Shown one piece after another: positions 46,242-55,375 of a stretch of 64,000 nucleotides of DNA. This DNA is from Myxococcus qinghaiensis (lineage in GTDB: Bacteria; Myxococcota; Myxococcia; Myxococcales; Myxococcaceae): positions 1 to 64,000 of the forward strand of contig NZ_JAKCFA010000004.1 of assembly GCF_024198215.1 (NCBI RefSeq). The letters are read 5' to 3'. The notes beneath the pieces are model-generated. The model did not search any database and was not told the origin of the DNA. It worked only from the letters and a program-made list of their open reading frames with translations. The position numbers and the translations under genes are program-made. The stretch's first letter is position 1; every line of letters starts with the position of its first letter.

Positions 46242-46430
46242 ATAGGAGCGTCCGAAGCTGGCACTCGCCCCCCTGGAGGGCAAGGCGAGGTGTGATGTTT
46301 CCCTCACTGGCTAACGCCCAGGGGCCCCCACGTCGAGGGGTCCTTGCCGCCTCCCTGTGTCCAGAAGGCCGAACCGACCTCTCTCGTCACGCGTCCCTGG
46401 CAGGCAGGGCCGCCGGGCGGTAACCTGCGG

Positions 46431-49091
46431 ATGCCCATGCCGTCACCTCCGGAAGAGGTGGATCCGCTCGCGGACCTGCGCGACAGCCTGGACCTGGAGG
46501 ACACTGGCGTCCAAGCGGCCCCCCCCGCCCCCACCGCCGCTGCCCCCTCCAGGCCCCTGCCGAAGCCCCCGCCCTCGGCGCCACCGCCCGCTGCTCCGCC
46601 CCCTCTGCCCCCTCGCCGTCCGGCAGCACCTCCGGTCTCCGCGTCGGCGGCGGGCACGGGTGTGCCCAAGCCCGCGGCCACCCCAGCCCCCATCGGCGCG
46701 GCCCCCGCGGCCTCGGTGTCGAGGGCGGTGCGGGTGCCCGGCAATGACCCCTTCAACGAGGTGGCCGAGCCCCGGATGCCCATGGGGGGCTCGCCGGAGG
46801 AGAAGCTGGAGTACTTCCGGACCGTCGTCCGTCAGAAGACGGAGACCCTGGCCCGCGCCCGCACGCTGTACGCGGAGCGCGACGGCGAGGTGAACGGGCT
46901 GAAGCAGTCGCTCACCCAGCTGCGAAAGGAGGCGGCCGAGGCGAAGGCGCAGCTCCTGGCGGTGAAGGACTCGCCCGCGAAGCTGGTGCAGACGTCGGAG
47001 GCGCTGTCGGGCGCGGAGAAGCGCGCCGCCGAGGCCGAGGCGAAGCTCGCCGGGCTGGAGGCGGAGCTGGCCGCGGTGGAGGCGGACCGCAAGGACCTGT
47101 CGCGCGCGCTGGCGGAGGTGGAGTCGGAGGTCCCCCGGCTGACGGCGGAGCTCCAGGAGGAGCGCGAGTCGAGGGGCGCGGTGGCCGAGGAGCTGGTGGG
47201 CGCCAAGGAGGCGCTGTCCTTGGCGCAGGACCGCGTGGCGGAGCTGGCGGCGGAGAAGTCCGAGTCGCAGGGCGCGCTGGAGGCCGTCCAGGAGCAGTAC
47301 CAGCAAGTCGTCGCGGACGTGGAGCGGCTGGGCGGCGAGCTGGAGGTGATGACGGGCGAGCGGGACTCGCTGAGCGTGCGCGCGGGGCAGCTCGAGGCGG
47401 CGCTCGCGGAGGCGCAGGGCGCGCTGAGCGCGGTGGAGAGCGAGAGCGACTGGTCCAAGAGCTCGCTGGAGGAGGCGCAGGGGCGCGCGCAGACGCTGGA
47501 GCAGGAGCGGGACGAGGCGCGTCGGCAGCTCGCGGTGACGGAGGAGGGGCTGCGCACGCTCCAGGGCCAGACGGCCGAGCTGGAGAAGGCGCTGGCGTTG
47601 AAGGACGCCGAGATTGTCGGGCTGCGCGCGGCGCTCACCGCGCGGACCACCGAGGCGGCGGAGCTGCCGGTGCTGCGGCAGGCGCTGGAGGGCCGCACGG
47701 CGGAGCTGGCTCGGCTGACGTCGCGACTGGAAGCGGAAGGCGCGCGCGCGGCGGAGCGGACGCAGGCGCTGGAGGAAGGGCTTTCGCAGGCGGGTGAGCG
47801 GGCGGCGGCGGCGGAAGGGGAGGCGGCGGCGCTGAAGGAGGCGCTGGAGGCGCTCGAAGTCGAGCAGGTGGCGCTGCGCGACAGGATGGAGGCGGACGCG
47901 GCGGCGCTGGGCGAGGCGGCGCAGCAGGCCGAGGCGAAGGTGGGCGAGCTGACGGCGGCGCTGGAGGCCGCGCAGCTCGAGCACGAGGCGCTGAAGAAGC
48001 AGCTCGGCGTGGCGGAGATGAAGGCCGCGACGACGGACGCCGAGCGCGTGGGACTGGCCGCGCGGGTGTCCATGCTGGAGACCGCCTCCGGGCAGCGCGA
48101 GGCGGAGCTGGCGCGGGTGCAGGGCGTGCTGGCGCAGGCGAAGGAAGAGGTGTCGCTGGAGCGCGTGCGTCGCGAGGCGGCGGAGGCGGAGCGCGCGGAC
48201 GCGCAGGTGCGGGCGGCGGAGGAAGAGGCGCGCGCGGACGCGCTGGCGGAAGGGAAGGGTGGCACCGAGGCGGAGCTGGCGGAGTTGCGCGATGAGCTGG
48301 AGGCCACGCGCGCCGAAGCGGACAAGGCGGAGCGGCTCCAGCAGCGCTTGAAGATGCTGGAGGGCGCGCTGGAGGCGGCCAAGGCGGAGGCCACCAAGGC
48401 GGCGCAGGCGGCCCAGGTCGCGCAGGCCAGCAAGCAGAAGGAAGCCGAGGCGAAGCTCGCGCAGGTCGAGGCCGCGCAGGCGAGCGCGCTGAAGGAGGCC
48501 GCCGAGAAGCTGGCGCAGGCCGAGGCGACGCACGCGAGCGCGCTGAAGGACGCCGCGGCGAAGCTGTCGCAGGCCGAGGCGGCGCAATCGGGGAAGCTCA
48601 AGGACCTCGAAGCGAAGCTGTCGCAGGCCGAGGCCGCTCAGGCCAGCAAGCTCAAGGACGCGGATGCCGCGCGGTCCGCGACGGAAGCGAAGCTGTCCCA
48701 GTCCGAGTCCGCGCAGGCGAGCAAGGTGAAGGACCTGGAAGCCAGGCTCGCGAAGGCGGAGGCCGCGCTGGAGGAGTCGCGCGGCGCGAAGGCGAAGGAC
48801 GCGGACACGGCGCGAGCGGCGGTGGAGGCGAAGCTGACGCGCGCGGAGTCCTCGCTCAAGGCCGAGCAGGAGGCGCGCGCGGCGTTGGAAGCGAAGCTGG
48901 CCGAACTGAAGCAGGCAGGCGGGAAGCCGGCTGCCGCGTCCACCGACTGGGAGGCCGAGCGCGAGGGACTCAAGGCGGACGCCGCGAACCTGAAGCGCAA
49001 GCTGATGGCGGCCGAGACGGCGCTCGAAGCGGCGGCTGGCTACAAGGCGAAAATCGCGAAGCTCGAAGCGCAATTGAAGGGCCGGAAGTAA
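46431..49091 (+). CDS. Long coiled-coil protein
   Basis: An 886-residue protein. Residues 1-110 are Pro/Ala-rich and disordered, then residues about 120-880 are an almost unbroken coiled coil (heptads of Ala/Leu with Glu/Lys/Gln). The end carries repeated 18-residue units (see repeat). No globular domain is visible. Long coiled coils act as scaffolds; in myxobacteria some build cytoskeletal or polarity structures, but nothing ties this one to a named protein. The ATG at 46431 or 46437 is likely; the upstream extension reaches into the divergent promoter. It probably begins a four-gene operon with hemW. Confidence 0.75.
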   Translation: MPMPSPPEEVDPLADLRDSLDLEDTGVQAAPPAPTAAAPSRPLPKPPPSAPPPAAPPPLPPRRPAAPPVSASAAGTGVPKPAATPAPIGAAPAASVSRAVRVPGNDPFNEVAEPRMPMGGSPEEKLEYFRTVVRQKTETLARARTLYAERDGEVNGLKQSLTQLRKEAAEAKAQLLAVKDSPAKLVQTSEALSGAEKRAAEAEAKLAGLEAELAAVEADRKDLSRALAEVESEVPRLTAELQEERESRGAVAEELVGAKEALSLAQDRVAELAAEKSESQGALEAVQEQYQQVVADVERLGGELEVMTGERDSLSVRAGQLEAALAEAQGALSAVESESDWSKSSLEEAQGRAQTLEQERDEARRQLAVTEEGLRTLQGQTAELEKALALKDAEIVGLRAALTARTTEAAELPVLRQALEGRTAELARLTSRLEAEGARAAERTQALEEGLSQAGERAAAAEGEAAALKEALEALEVEQVALRDRMEADAAALGEAAQQAEAKVGELTAALEAAQLEHEALKKQLGVAEMKAATTDAERVGLAARVSMLETASGQREAELARVQGVLAQAKEEVSLERVRREAAEAERADAQVRAAEEEARADALAEGKGGTEAELAELRDELEATRAEADKAERLQQRLKMLEGALEAAKAEATKAAQAAQVAQASKQKEAEAKLAQVEAAQASALKEAAEKLAQAEATHASALKDAAAKLSQAEAAQSGKLKDLEAKLSQAEAAQASKLKDADAARSATEAKLSQSESAQASKVKDLEARLAKAEAALEESRGAKAKDADTARAAVEAKLTRAESSLKAEQEARAALEAKLAELKQAGGKPAAASTDWEAEREGLKADAANLKRKLMAAETALEAAAGYKAKIAKLEAQLKGRK
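48421..48777 (+). repeat. 54-bp coiled-coil coding repeats
   Basis: About six to seven imperfect units of 18 codons, encoding ASALKDAAAKLSQAEAAQ-type blocks, inside the coiled-coil gene. Similarity between units is high, so length variation is likely. Confidence 0.7.
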
Positions 49092-49104
49092 AGGTTTGCC
49101 CCTC

Positions 49105-50310
49105 ATGCCGTTCGACGCCCCAGTAGACCCGCTCACGGGGATGGCCGCGGCCCGCTTCGGGCTGTACCTGCACTTCCCCTATTGCCTCGCGAAGTGCCCG
49201 TACTGCGACTTCGCGGTGGCGGTGGCGAAGCAGGTGCCCGAGGAGCGCTATGCGAGCGCCGTGCTGGCGGAGCTCGACGCGCGGCTCGCGGCGTCACCCG
49301 CGCTGCGCTCGAAGCCGCTGGAGTCCATCTTCCTGGGCGGCGGCACGCCCTCGCTGTGGCACCCCCGCTACGTGGCCCGCGTGCTGGAGGGCATCGCCGC
49401 GAGGATGACCGTGTCGTCCGCCGTGGAGGTCTCCCTGGAGGGCAATCCCGAGCGTGCGGACGCGGAGCGCTTCGCGGGCTATCGCGCGGCGGGGGTGAAC
49501 CGGCTGTCATTGGGCGTGCAGTCCTTCCAGCCGGAGACGCTCAAGGCGCTGGGGCGCGCGCACGACGCGGCGCAGGTGGAGCTCGCGGTGGAGCTGGCCC
49601 GACGGGCGGGCTTCCCGGTGGTGTCCATGGACTTCATCTACGGCGTGCACGGGCAGAGCGTCGCCCAGGTGGAAGAGGACGCGCGGCGGGCGGTGGCGCT
49701 CGCGCCGGAGCACCTGTCCACGTATGCGCTGACGGTGGAGCGCGAGGTGCTCGCGGAGGACACCCCCTTGTCCAAGCGCCTCAAGCGCGGCGAGCTGGAG
49801 CTGCCCTCCGACGACGACGTGGTGGAGATGGCGCGCGTGGTGCGAGAGGTCTATGGCGCCGCGGGCCTGCGCCGCTATGAAGTGTCCAACCACGCGCGCG
49901 AGGGCTTCAGCTCGCGGCACAACGCGCTCTATTGGACGGGCGGCGAGTACCTGGCGCTGGGCGTGGGCGCCACGGGCATGTTGCTGACGCCCGAGCCCTC
50001 GCGCTACGTCAACCTGCGCAGCCCGGAGAAGTACCTGGGCGAGGTGGAGGCGGGCCGCTTGCCGGAGGAGGGGCGGGAGGCGCTGGGGACCCAGGAGCTG
50101 TTCGCGGAGCGGCTGGCGATGGGGCTGCGGCTGGTGTCGGGCGTGGACTGGGAAGCGGTGTGTGAGCGGTACGGGCAGTCGGTGGAGGCGCGGCGGGCGG
50201 AGGTGGCGAGGCTGGTGGAGCATGGCTTCGCGACGCTCACGGGGGGACGACTGGCTTTGACGGAAAAGGGCGCGGACGTACACAGCGCCGTCTGCGCGCG
50301 GCTGCTCTAG
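49105..50310 (+). CDS. hemW: HemW-type radical SAM heme chaperone
   Basis: A 401-residue radical SAM protein of the HemW/HemN-like group. LYLHFPYCLAKCPYCDF gives the CxxxCxxC cluster site, then IFLGGGTPSLW, EVSLEGNPE, GVNRLSLGVQSF, and VSMDFIYGVHGQ. HemW binds heme and has a four-iron cluster; it is not the coproporphyrinogen dehydrogenase. The ATG at 49105 is preferred to a TTG nine bases earlier. It follows the coiled-coil gene by 13 bases. Confidence 0.9.
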   Translation: MPFDAPVDPLTGMAAARFGLYLHFPYCLAKCPYCDFAVAVAKQVPEERYASAVLAELDARLAASPALRSKPLESIFLGGGTPSLWHPRYVARVLEGIAARMTVSSAVEVSLEGNPERADAERFAGYRAAGVNRLSLGVQSFQPETLKALGRAHDAAQVELAVELARRAGFPVVSMDFIYGVHGQSVAQVEEDARRAVALAPEHLSTYALTVEREVLAEDTPLSKRLKRGELELPSDDDVVEMARVVREVYGAAGLRRYEVSNHAREGFSSRHNALYWTGGEYLALGVGATGMLLTPEPSRYVNLRSPEKYLGEVEAGRLPEEGREALGTQELFAERLAMGLRLVSGVDWEAVCERYGQSVEARRAEVARLVEHGFATLTGGRLALTEKGADVHSAVCARLL

Positions 50311-50343
50311 GCAGCGGCCCGCGCGAGGGACTTCGAGGAGCTT

Positions 50344-51171
50344 ATGAGCAAGTGGATGCTGTGGATGTTCCTGACCCTGCTGACGGGCAGCCCGCTCTTG
50401 TCGCTGGGCCTGGTCATCGTCTTCATCTTCGTGGCGGACCGCTTCACGTGGCGGCTGTTGCCCAGCCCGGTGCGCATGTTCAAGCGCTTCCAGCGCGCGG
50501 GCGAGCTGGCGGGGACCATCCTCACCAACCCCCACGAGCGGCGCGCGCGCCACGAGCTGGCGGACATCCGCGTGGAGCAGAAGCGGTACGACGAGGCCGT
50601 CGACATCCTCAAGCCCAACCTGGAGGCGGGCGACGAGGACGTGGACACCCTGTACCTGCTCGGCGTGGCGTACCTGGGCGCGGGGGATGCGCGGCGCGGG
50701 GAGCTGCTCCTGGACGAAGCGGCGAAGCTGGACCCCGACTTCCGCCAGGGCGCCATCGACCTGGAGCGAGGCCGCTTCCGGCTGAAGCGCGGCGAGGTGA
50801 AGGGCGCGATTGAATCGCTGGAGCGCTTCTGCGCGACGCGGCTGGGCTCGGTGGAGGGCCGCTATCTCCTGGCGGGCGCGCTGGCGAAGGACGGCCGCTC
50901 CGCGGACGCGAAGCGGATGCGGGAGCTTGCGTGGAACGAGTACGTGGCGGCGCCGGGCTTCCAGCGTCGTCGCGAGCGCCGGTGGGCGTGGCTGTCACGA
51001 CCCAGTCGACCGCTCACCTACGCGGTGCTGCTCGCGGTGGTGCTGGGGACGGGCGCGGCGGTGGCGAACCAGATGGGCCTGTTCGCCTCGCGCTCGCACG
51101 GCGGCAGTGTCCGCGGCTACGACAACCGGTATCCGCCCGCGGACACCGAGGCGTACGAGTACTTGGAGTAG
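50344..51171 (+). CDS. TPR membrane protein
   Basis: A 275-residue protein. An N-terminal membrane anchor (LWMFLTLLTGSPLLSLGLVIVFIFVAD) is followed by TPR-like helical pairs over residues about 60-200 (ERRARHELADIRVEQKRYDEAV, LYLLGVAYLGAGDARRGELLL, GRYLLAGALAKDGRSADAKRM). A second membrane segment near 220-240 (PLTYAVLLAVVLGTGAAVAN) is followed by a short outside tail. It resembles a tethered assembly or scaffold protein. 33 bases after hemW and 40 bases before the PATAN gene, so likely one operon. Confidence 0.75.
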   Translation: MSKWMLWMFLTLLTGSPLLSLGLVIVFIFVADRFTWRLLPSPVRMFKRFQRAGELAGTILTNPHERRARHELADIRVEQKRYDEAVDILKPNLEAGDEDVDTLYLLGVAYLGAGDARRGELLLDEAAKLDPDFRQGAIDLERGRFRLKRGEVKGAIESLERFCATRLGSVEGRYLLAGALAKDGRSADAKRMRELAWNEYVAAPGFQRRRERRWAWLSRPSRPLTYAVLLAVVLGTGAAVANQMGLFASRSHGGSVRGYDNRYPPADTEAYEYLE

Positions 51172-51211
51172 TCCGCTATTCTCGCGTCCACCGCCAGCCG
51201 AGGCCCGCTCC

Positions 51212-52747
51212 ATGTTCCCCACCCCGTCGCAGGTGCTTCGCCAGCGCGAGGGATTGCTCGCCGACACGCCCTTCCCCCTGCTGCTCCAGGCGCTGATGGT
51301 GGAGGAGCGCACCTGCACGCTGGAGCTGAAGGTGCGGCAGCGCGAGAAGCGCATCGTCTTCGAGGAAGGCTCGCCCGTGGCGTGCCAGTCCAACCTGCTG
51401 CACGAGACGCTGGGCAAGTACCTGGTGGAGAAGGGCCGGCTCGCGGAGGCGGACTACCAGAAGTCGCTGGCGGAGAGCGTGTCCACGGGCATGCAGATGG
51501 GCGGGCTCCTGGTGCAGAAGGGGCTCATCAGTCCCTTTGACCTGTACAAGCAGCTCCAGGCGAACCTGGCCCACAAGCTGCTCGACTGCTTCCGGTGGGT
51601 GGACGCGAAGTACCGCCTCATCGCCGACGCGGAGACGCCGGACGCGAGCGTCCGCACCAACCCCGCACAGCTCATCCTGACGGGCGTGGAAGGGGTGATG
51701 CCCTTCGACGCGGTGGCCACCCACTTCACCTTCACGGACGAGCGCAGATTCGGGCAGATGCCCGGCGTCGAGTCCGGGCCCAAGCTGTCGTCCAAGGACG
51801 CGCGGCTGTTGCAACAGCTCCGGCAGCGCCCCACCTTCAACGAGCTCCAGGAGCGCACGGGCTTCGACACGGAGACGGTGCTGCGGCGGCTCTACGCGCT
51901 GTGCCTGCTGGGCGTCGCGGGCTTCGTGGAGGACGTGGACGCGAAGGCGGCGGAGCTGGCCTCGCGCGCGGTGCCCGTGGCCCTGCCTCCGGAGCCCGTG
52001 GCCCCGGAGCCCGTGGCCGAGCGGGGCACGCCGTTCTCCGACGAGGACGTGGCCGCGAGAGACGCCCTGGTGACGGCCTTCCTCGCGCACCGGAGCAAGG
52101 ACCCGTTCGCCCTGCTGGAGGTCCCCGAGGACGTACAGCCCCTGCCGCTGCGCCGGGCCTTCCTCGCGTGGGCGGAGCGCTACTCGCCCCTGCGCTTCCA
52201 GACGCCGGAGCTGAAGGAGAAGGCGGAGGCGCTGCTGGCGGCGTACGCCAAGGCCTACGGCGCGCTGTCGGACGCGGAGCAGAATCTCCTGTGGCGCAAG
52301 CGCCGCGCGGCGCACCGCGAGAAGGAGCGGGCCAACACGGGCCGTCCCTCCACTGCCGAGCAGTTCCGCATCCGCACGGATTTGCTGGATGCGACCACCC
52401 AGTTCGACGAGGCCCGGCGCAGGCTCGCCGCGAAGAACTACGCGGGCGCCTTCGAATACTTCGAATACGCCTGCGACATCGAGCCCAAGCCGCTGCATCA
52501 CGCCTGGCGCGCGTGGGCCCGCTACCTCATGAAGCCGGAGGCCCACGGTCGCCTGGCACTCCAGGAGCTGCAGGAGGTCGTCCGCCAGGAGCCGGGCCTG
52601 GAGGAAGGCTGGGGGTTCCTGGGCGAGGTGGCCCAGGGCGAGAGCCAGTGGGCCCTGGCGGACGAGGCCTTCCGAAAGGCGTTCAAGCTCAACCCCAAGA
52701 ACCGCCGCTACGTGGAGCTCATCCAGGAGCTTGCCCGGCGCCGCTGA
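51212..52747 (+). CDS. PATAN (DUF4388) and TPR-like protein with degenerate J-like segment
   Basis: A 511-residue protein. Residues about 1-130 resemble the DUF4388/PATAN domain (PFPLLLQALMVEERTCTLELK, KRIVFEEGSPVACQSNLL, ETLGKYLVEKGRLAEADYQKSL), which in myxobacteria is tied to signalling. The middle has a winged-helix-like part (QRPTFNELQERTGFDTETVLRRLYAL). A J-domain-like helical stretch DPFALLEVPEDVQPLPLRRAF lacks an HPD. The last 130 residues are TPR-like (AKNYAGAFEYFEYACDIEPKP, GFLGEVAQGESQWALADEAF). The ATG at 51212 is in frame and is the obvious start. Confidence 0.78.
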   Translation: MFPTPSQVLRQREGLLADTPFPLLLQALMVEERTCTLELKVRQREKRIVFEEGSPVACQSNLLHETLGKYLVEKGRLAEADYQKSLAESVSTGMQMGGLLVQKGLISPFDLYKQLQANLAHKLLDCFRWVDAKYRLIADAETPDASVRTNPAQLILTGVEGVMPFDAVATHFTFTDERRFGQMPGVESGPKLSSKDARLLQQLRQRPTFNELQERTGFDTETVLRRLYALCLLGVAGFVEDVDAKAAELASRAVPVALPPEPVAPEPVAERGTPFSDEDVAARDALVTAFLAHRSKDPFALLEVPEDVQPLPLRRAFLAWAERYSPLRFQTPELKEKAEALLAAYAKAYGALSDAEQNLLWRKRRAAHREKERANTGRPSTAEQFRIRTDLLDATTQFDEARRRLAAKNYAGAFEYFEYACDIEPKPLHHAWRAWARYLMKPEAHGRLALQELQEVVRQEPGLEEGWGFLGEVAQGESQWALADEAFRKAFKLNPKNRRYVELIQELARRR

Positions 52748-53048
52748 ACCCGGGCCCCAGGCTCGCTCCTCCGCCTGCCCCTCCGCTGATCCATGGCTCC
52801 GCGCGTCACTTGCTTTTGCAACAGCTGAGAGTTTCGGGCGCGCCCCATCGGTCATCTGGCCGGTGGAGTCTTTCGAGCGCGGATTTTTTCCCGGGGAGAG
52901 GGATGCTGAGTCCCCACACCGGGGAATCGCGAGATTTTCGTCCCAGCGGGGGAAACATTAGGACCGTGATTCGCGAGATCAGAGTGTCAGTGTAACTTTG
53001 TTGGGTGCTCGGGGCGTGGGATGCCCTGTCGCCATTTCACGAGGCAGG
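52748..53048. promoter_or_regulatory. Leader of the first pseudopilin cassette
   Basis: About 300 bases without a gene. The middle is AT-richer than the rest of the window (GATTTTTT, AAACATTAGG, GTAACTTTG), which fits a promoter for the cassette. No sigma-54 GG-N10-GC element fits convincingly. A TTG at 52998 that would extend the first gene is rejected. Confidence 0.45.
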
Positions 53049-53837
53049 ATGCGCTCCCTCACCACAGCGACCCAATCAGGCCAGGCCGCGGTGGAGTCCG
53101 CCATCGTCCTGCCGCTCTTCGTGTTCCTCATCCTGGGCACGCTCCAGCTCGGGCTGATGCACCAGGCGCGGCTGTTGACGAAGTACGCCGCGTACAAGGC
53201 GGTCCGGGCCGGCTCGCTCCACAACGCCAAGGTGGAGACGATGGAGGCCGCCGCGCTCGCGGTGCTGCTGCCCATCCTCAGCAGCCGCGCGGGTGGCGCC
53301 GGCGGCATCGAGTACACCCGCCCGGTGGGCAGCGCGCAGGACTTCGAGACCAAGTTCAACGAGCTGAAGGGCAACGAGATGCCCGGGGTGAACCTCAAGT
53401 ACGCCGAGGTCACCGTCTGCGGGCCGACGCAGGAGGAGGTCTCCGGCAGCGGGGAGTTCGACTTCGACGACCCGAAGAACATCCACCCGGACAACTGGAA
53501 GGCCAACCACCGCACCAAGCTGCGCATCCAGCTCACGCTCAACTACCGGCTGCTGATTCCCTTCGCGGACTGGGTCATCTACCAGGCCGCGCGTGGCCGG
53601 GAGATACCCATGCTGATGCGCATGGGGAAGATGAAGGCGGAGGAGCAGTCCAAGGTGTCCACCCGCAAGTTCGGCGGCGCCGCCACGGGCGAGGGACCCT
53701 ACGAGAGCGCCGCTGGCCAGGGCATCTACATCATGCCCATCCGCGCCACGTACACCATGCGGATGCAGTCCAATCTCTATCTCGGCGCCAACGCCCTCCC
53801 CGCGAGCAACGCATGCATGTTCCCGTTCTCCTACTGA
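53049..53837 (+). CDS. TadE-like pseudopilin, copy 1
   Basis: A 262-residue protein with a class IV prepilin-like N-terminus: SG-QAAVESAIVLPLFVFLIL, so cleavage would fall after Gly11, leaving Glu16 at +5 of the mature chain. A hydrophobic helix follows, then a soluble domain of about 220 residues with several Cys. This is the TadE-like form of Tad/Flp pilus assembly proteins, but much longer than a minimal TadE. The ATG at 53049 has GAGG close upstream. Its 3' end overlaps the TadG-like gene by 25 bases (ATG 53813). First gene of the cassette; paralogue at 57993. Confidence 0.82.
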   Translation: MRSLTTATQSGQAAVESAIVLPLFVFLILGTLQLGLMHQARLLTKYAAYKAVRAGSLHNAKVETMEAAALAVLLPILSSRAGGAGGIEYTRPVGSAQDFETKFNELKGNEMPGVNLKYAEVTVCGPTQEEVSGSGEFDFDDPKNIHPDNWKANHRTKLRIQLTLNYRLLIPFADWVIYQAARGREIPMLMRMGKMKAEEQSKVSTRKFGGAATGEGPYESAAGQGIYIMPIRATYTMRMQSNLYLGANALPASNACMFPFSY

Positions 53838-55375
53838 GCCGGACGCGCCGCCGCATCCAGCGAGGCCAGGCCATCGTCCTGGGCTCGCTGTCGTTCCTGG
53901 TGCTGGCGCTGATGGTGACGCTGAGCTTCAACCTCAGCCACGCGCTGCGCCAGAAGATGAGCCTGCAGCAGCACAGCGACACCCTGTCGTTCTCCATGGC
54001 CGTGCTGGAGGCGCGCGCGCTCAACTACTACGCGGTCAGCAACCGGGCCATCGCCACCTCCTACGTGGCGATGAACAGCCTTCACGCGTACATGTCCGCC
54101 GCCAGCCTCACCGGGCAGATCATGCGGGCCTCCTCGAAGAACTTCACCATCATCGCCGTGCAGGAGATGCTGCTGTGCATCGCCTGCGAGTTCATGTGCG
54201 ACCACTGCGAGCACGCGGCGGAGGCGTTCCAGATCTCCAGCGACTTCAGCGACGCGGGGGACGACTACGACGACAAGGTCTCCAACTTCGAGTCGAACTT
54301 CAACACCGCCATGGAGGGGCTGGACCTGATGGTGGACAACATCCACAAGGCCCAGAGCTCGGTGCATGAGCAGACGGTGAAGGCGGTGAAGGACGGCACG
54401 AGCCACGGCCTGGGCCAGCTCAAGGACTACACCGCGCCCAACGCGAGCGAGCTGAACTCGTCGGTGGGCTCCATCAACGCCAATGAGTTCAACTGCGCCG
54501 TGGATGGCATGGAGTGCCAGGGCAGCGAGGCCAACACCGCCCCGGAGGCCCGCGCGCGGGTGATGACTGAGATTGCCAACGCGACGCGCTCCGGCTGGCC
54601 GGCGACCCGCAAGAGCCCGGGCGGGATGTCCATGAACATGCCCAAGTACCTCAACTCCCAGTTCTTCCAGGAGCTGGAGGACATCCCCGGGGAGGGCACG
54701 AAGCTCATCTCCGGCACCAAGGGCACCGCGAAGACGGTGAAGGACAAGGGCCAGCTCACCCAGGGAGGCCAGAGCGGCGGCAATGACGGCACCATGATTG
54801 CCGCGCAGGACGAGGGCCGCATCTTCCACCAGTGGAAGGACGGCCTCATGACGAACAGCTTCAAGTCGGAGGTCTGGAGCGACGACGGCGGCGGCGGCCA
54901 TGAGAATGACGGCGCGCACTCCGGCCAGCACCGGTTCGAGGGCGTCAACGTCCGCGCGCTCACCGGCTGCGCGGGCTCCGGCAACTGCTTCATGAAGTTC
55001 CGCGCCAACCCGGACCCGGACCGCGACTGGGGCCAGCCGCGCGTCTACAGCTACGTGTCCATGCCCTTCCGCGTGGGTGACACCAAGCGGGCGCCCTGGG
55101 AGCTGAACTCGTCGGCGCAGGTGAAGCTCACCCACGGCCAGCAGGGAGACGGCACCCTCACCGTCGCGGCGACGGAGGGCATGGCCATGTCCAAGTCGCT
55201 CGTCTACTACCACCGCTTCGGCGAGGACGGCTGGAAGGAAGCCCCCAACCTCTTCGCGCCGTACTGGCGCGCCAAGCTGCACCCGTTCACCCAGGGAGAT
55301 GCGCAAGAGGTGTTGGATGCCGCGGGCAACTCGGAGGCGGCCCAGATGTCGCAGGTGGAGGGGGTGGCGCTGTGA
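53813..55375 (+). CDS. TadG-like pilus assembly protein, copy 1
   Basis: A 520-residue protein. The N-terminus (TRRRIQRG-QAIVLGSLSFLVLALMVTLSFNLSHAL) looks like a prepilin, but residue +5 is Leu (not Glu), as in the TadG-N/TadE-G-like group; processing is uncertain. The large outside domain has Cys pairs (CIACEFMCDHC, GCAGSGNC) and a helical region after residue 150. The ATG at 53813 is in the frame and overlaps the preceding gene by 25 bases, so both frames are used across 53813-53837. The end overlaps the next gene by GTGA. Paralogue of the same length at 58772. Confidence 0.8.
   Translation: MHVPVLLLSRTRRRIQRGQAIVLGSLSFLVLALMVTLSFNLSHALRQKMSLQQHSDTLSFSMAVLEARALNYYAVSNRAIATSYVAMNSLHAYMSAASLTGQIMRASSKNFTIIAVQEMLLCIACEFMCDHCEHAAEAFQISSDFSDAGDDYDDKVSNFESNFNTAMEGLDLMVDNIHKAQSSVHEQTVKAVKDGTSHGLGQLKDYTAPNASELNSSVGSINANEFNCAVDGMECQGSEANTAPEARARVMTEIANATRSGWPATRKSPGGMSMNMPKYLNSQFFQELEDIPGEGTKLISGTKGTAKTVKDKGQLTQGGQSGGNDGTMIAAQDEGRIFHQWKDGLMTNSFKSEVWSDDGGGGHENDGAHSGQHRFEGVNVRALTGCAGSGNCFMKFRANPDPDRDWGQPRVYSYVSMPFRVGDTKRAPWELNSSAQVKLTHGQQGDGTLTVAATEGMAMSKSLVYYHRFGEDGWKEAPNLFAPYWRAKLHPFTQGDAQEVLDAAGNSEAAQMSQVEGVAL

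Noticed and set aside
43572..46295. 907-codon plus-strand open frame opposite the M16 peptidase
   Set aside because: The minus strand encodes a clear M16 enzyme with its HxxEH motif; the plus frame is His/Arg/Leu-rich shadow sequence typical of high-GC DNA.
46443..49136. 897-codon minus-strand open frame opposite the coiled-coil gene
   Set aside because: It is a Leu/Arg-rich mirror of the coiled-coil codons; the plus-strand protein has coherent heptads and a coupled downstream gene.
52862..52900. Possible sigma-54 promoter before cassette 1
   Set aside because: GG and GC elements do not occur at the required 10-base spacing, so the match is no better than chance.
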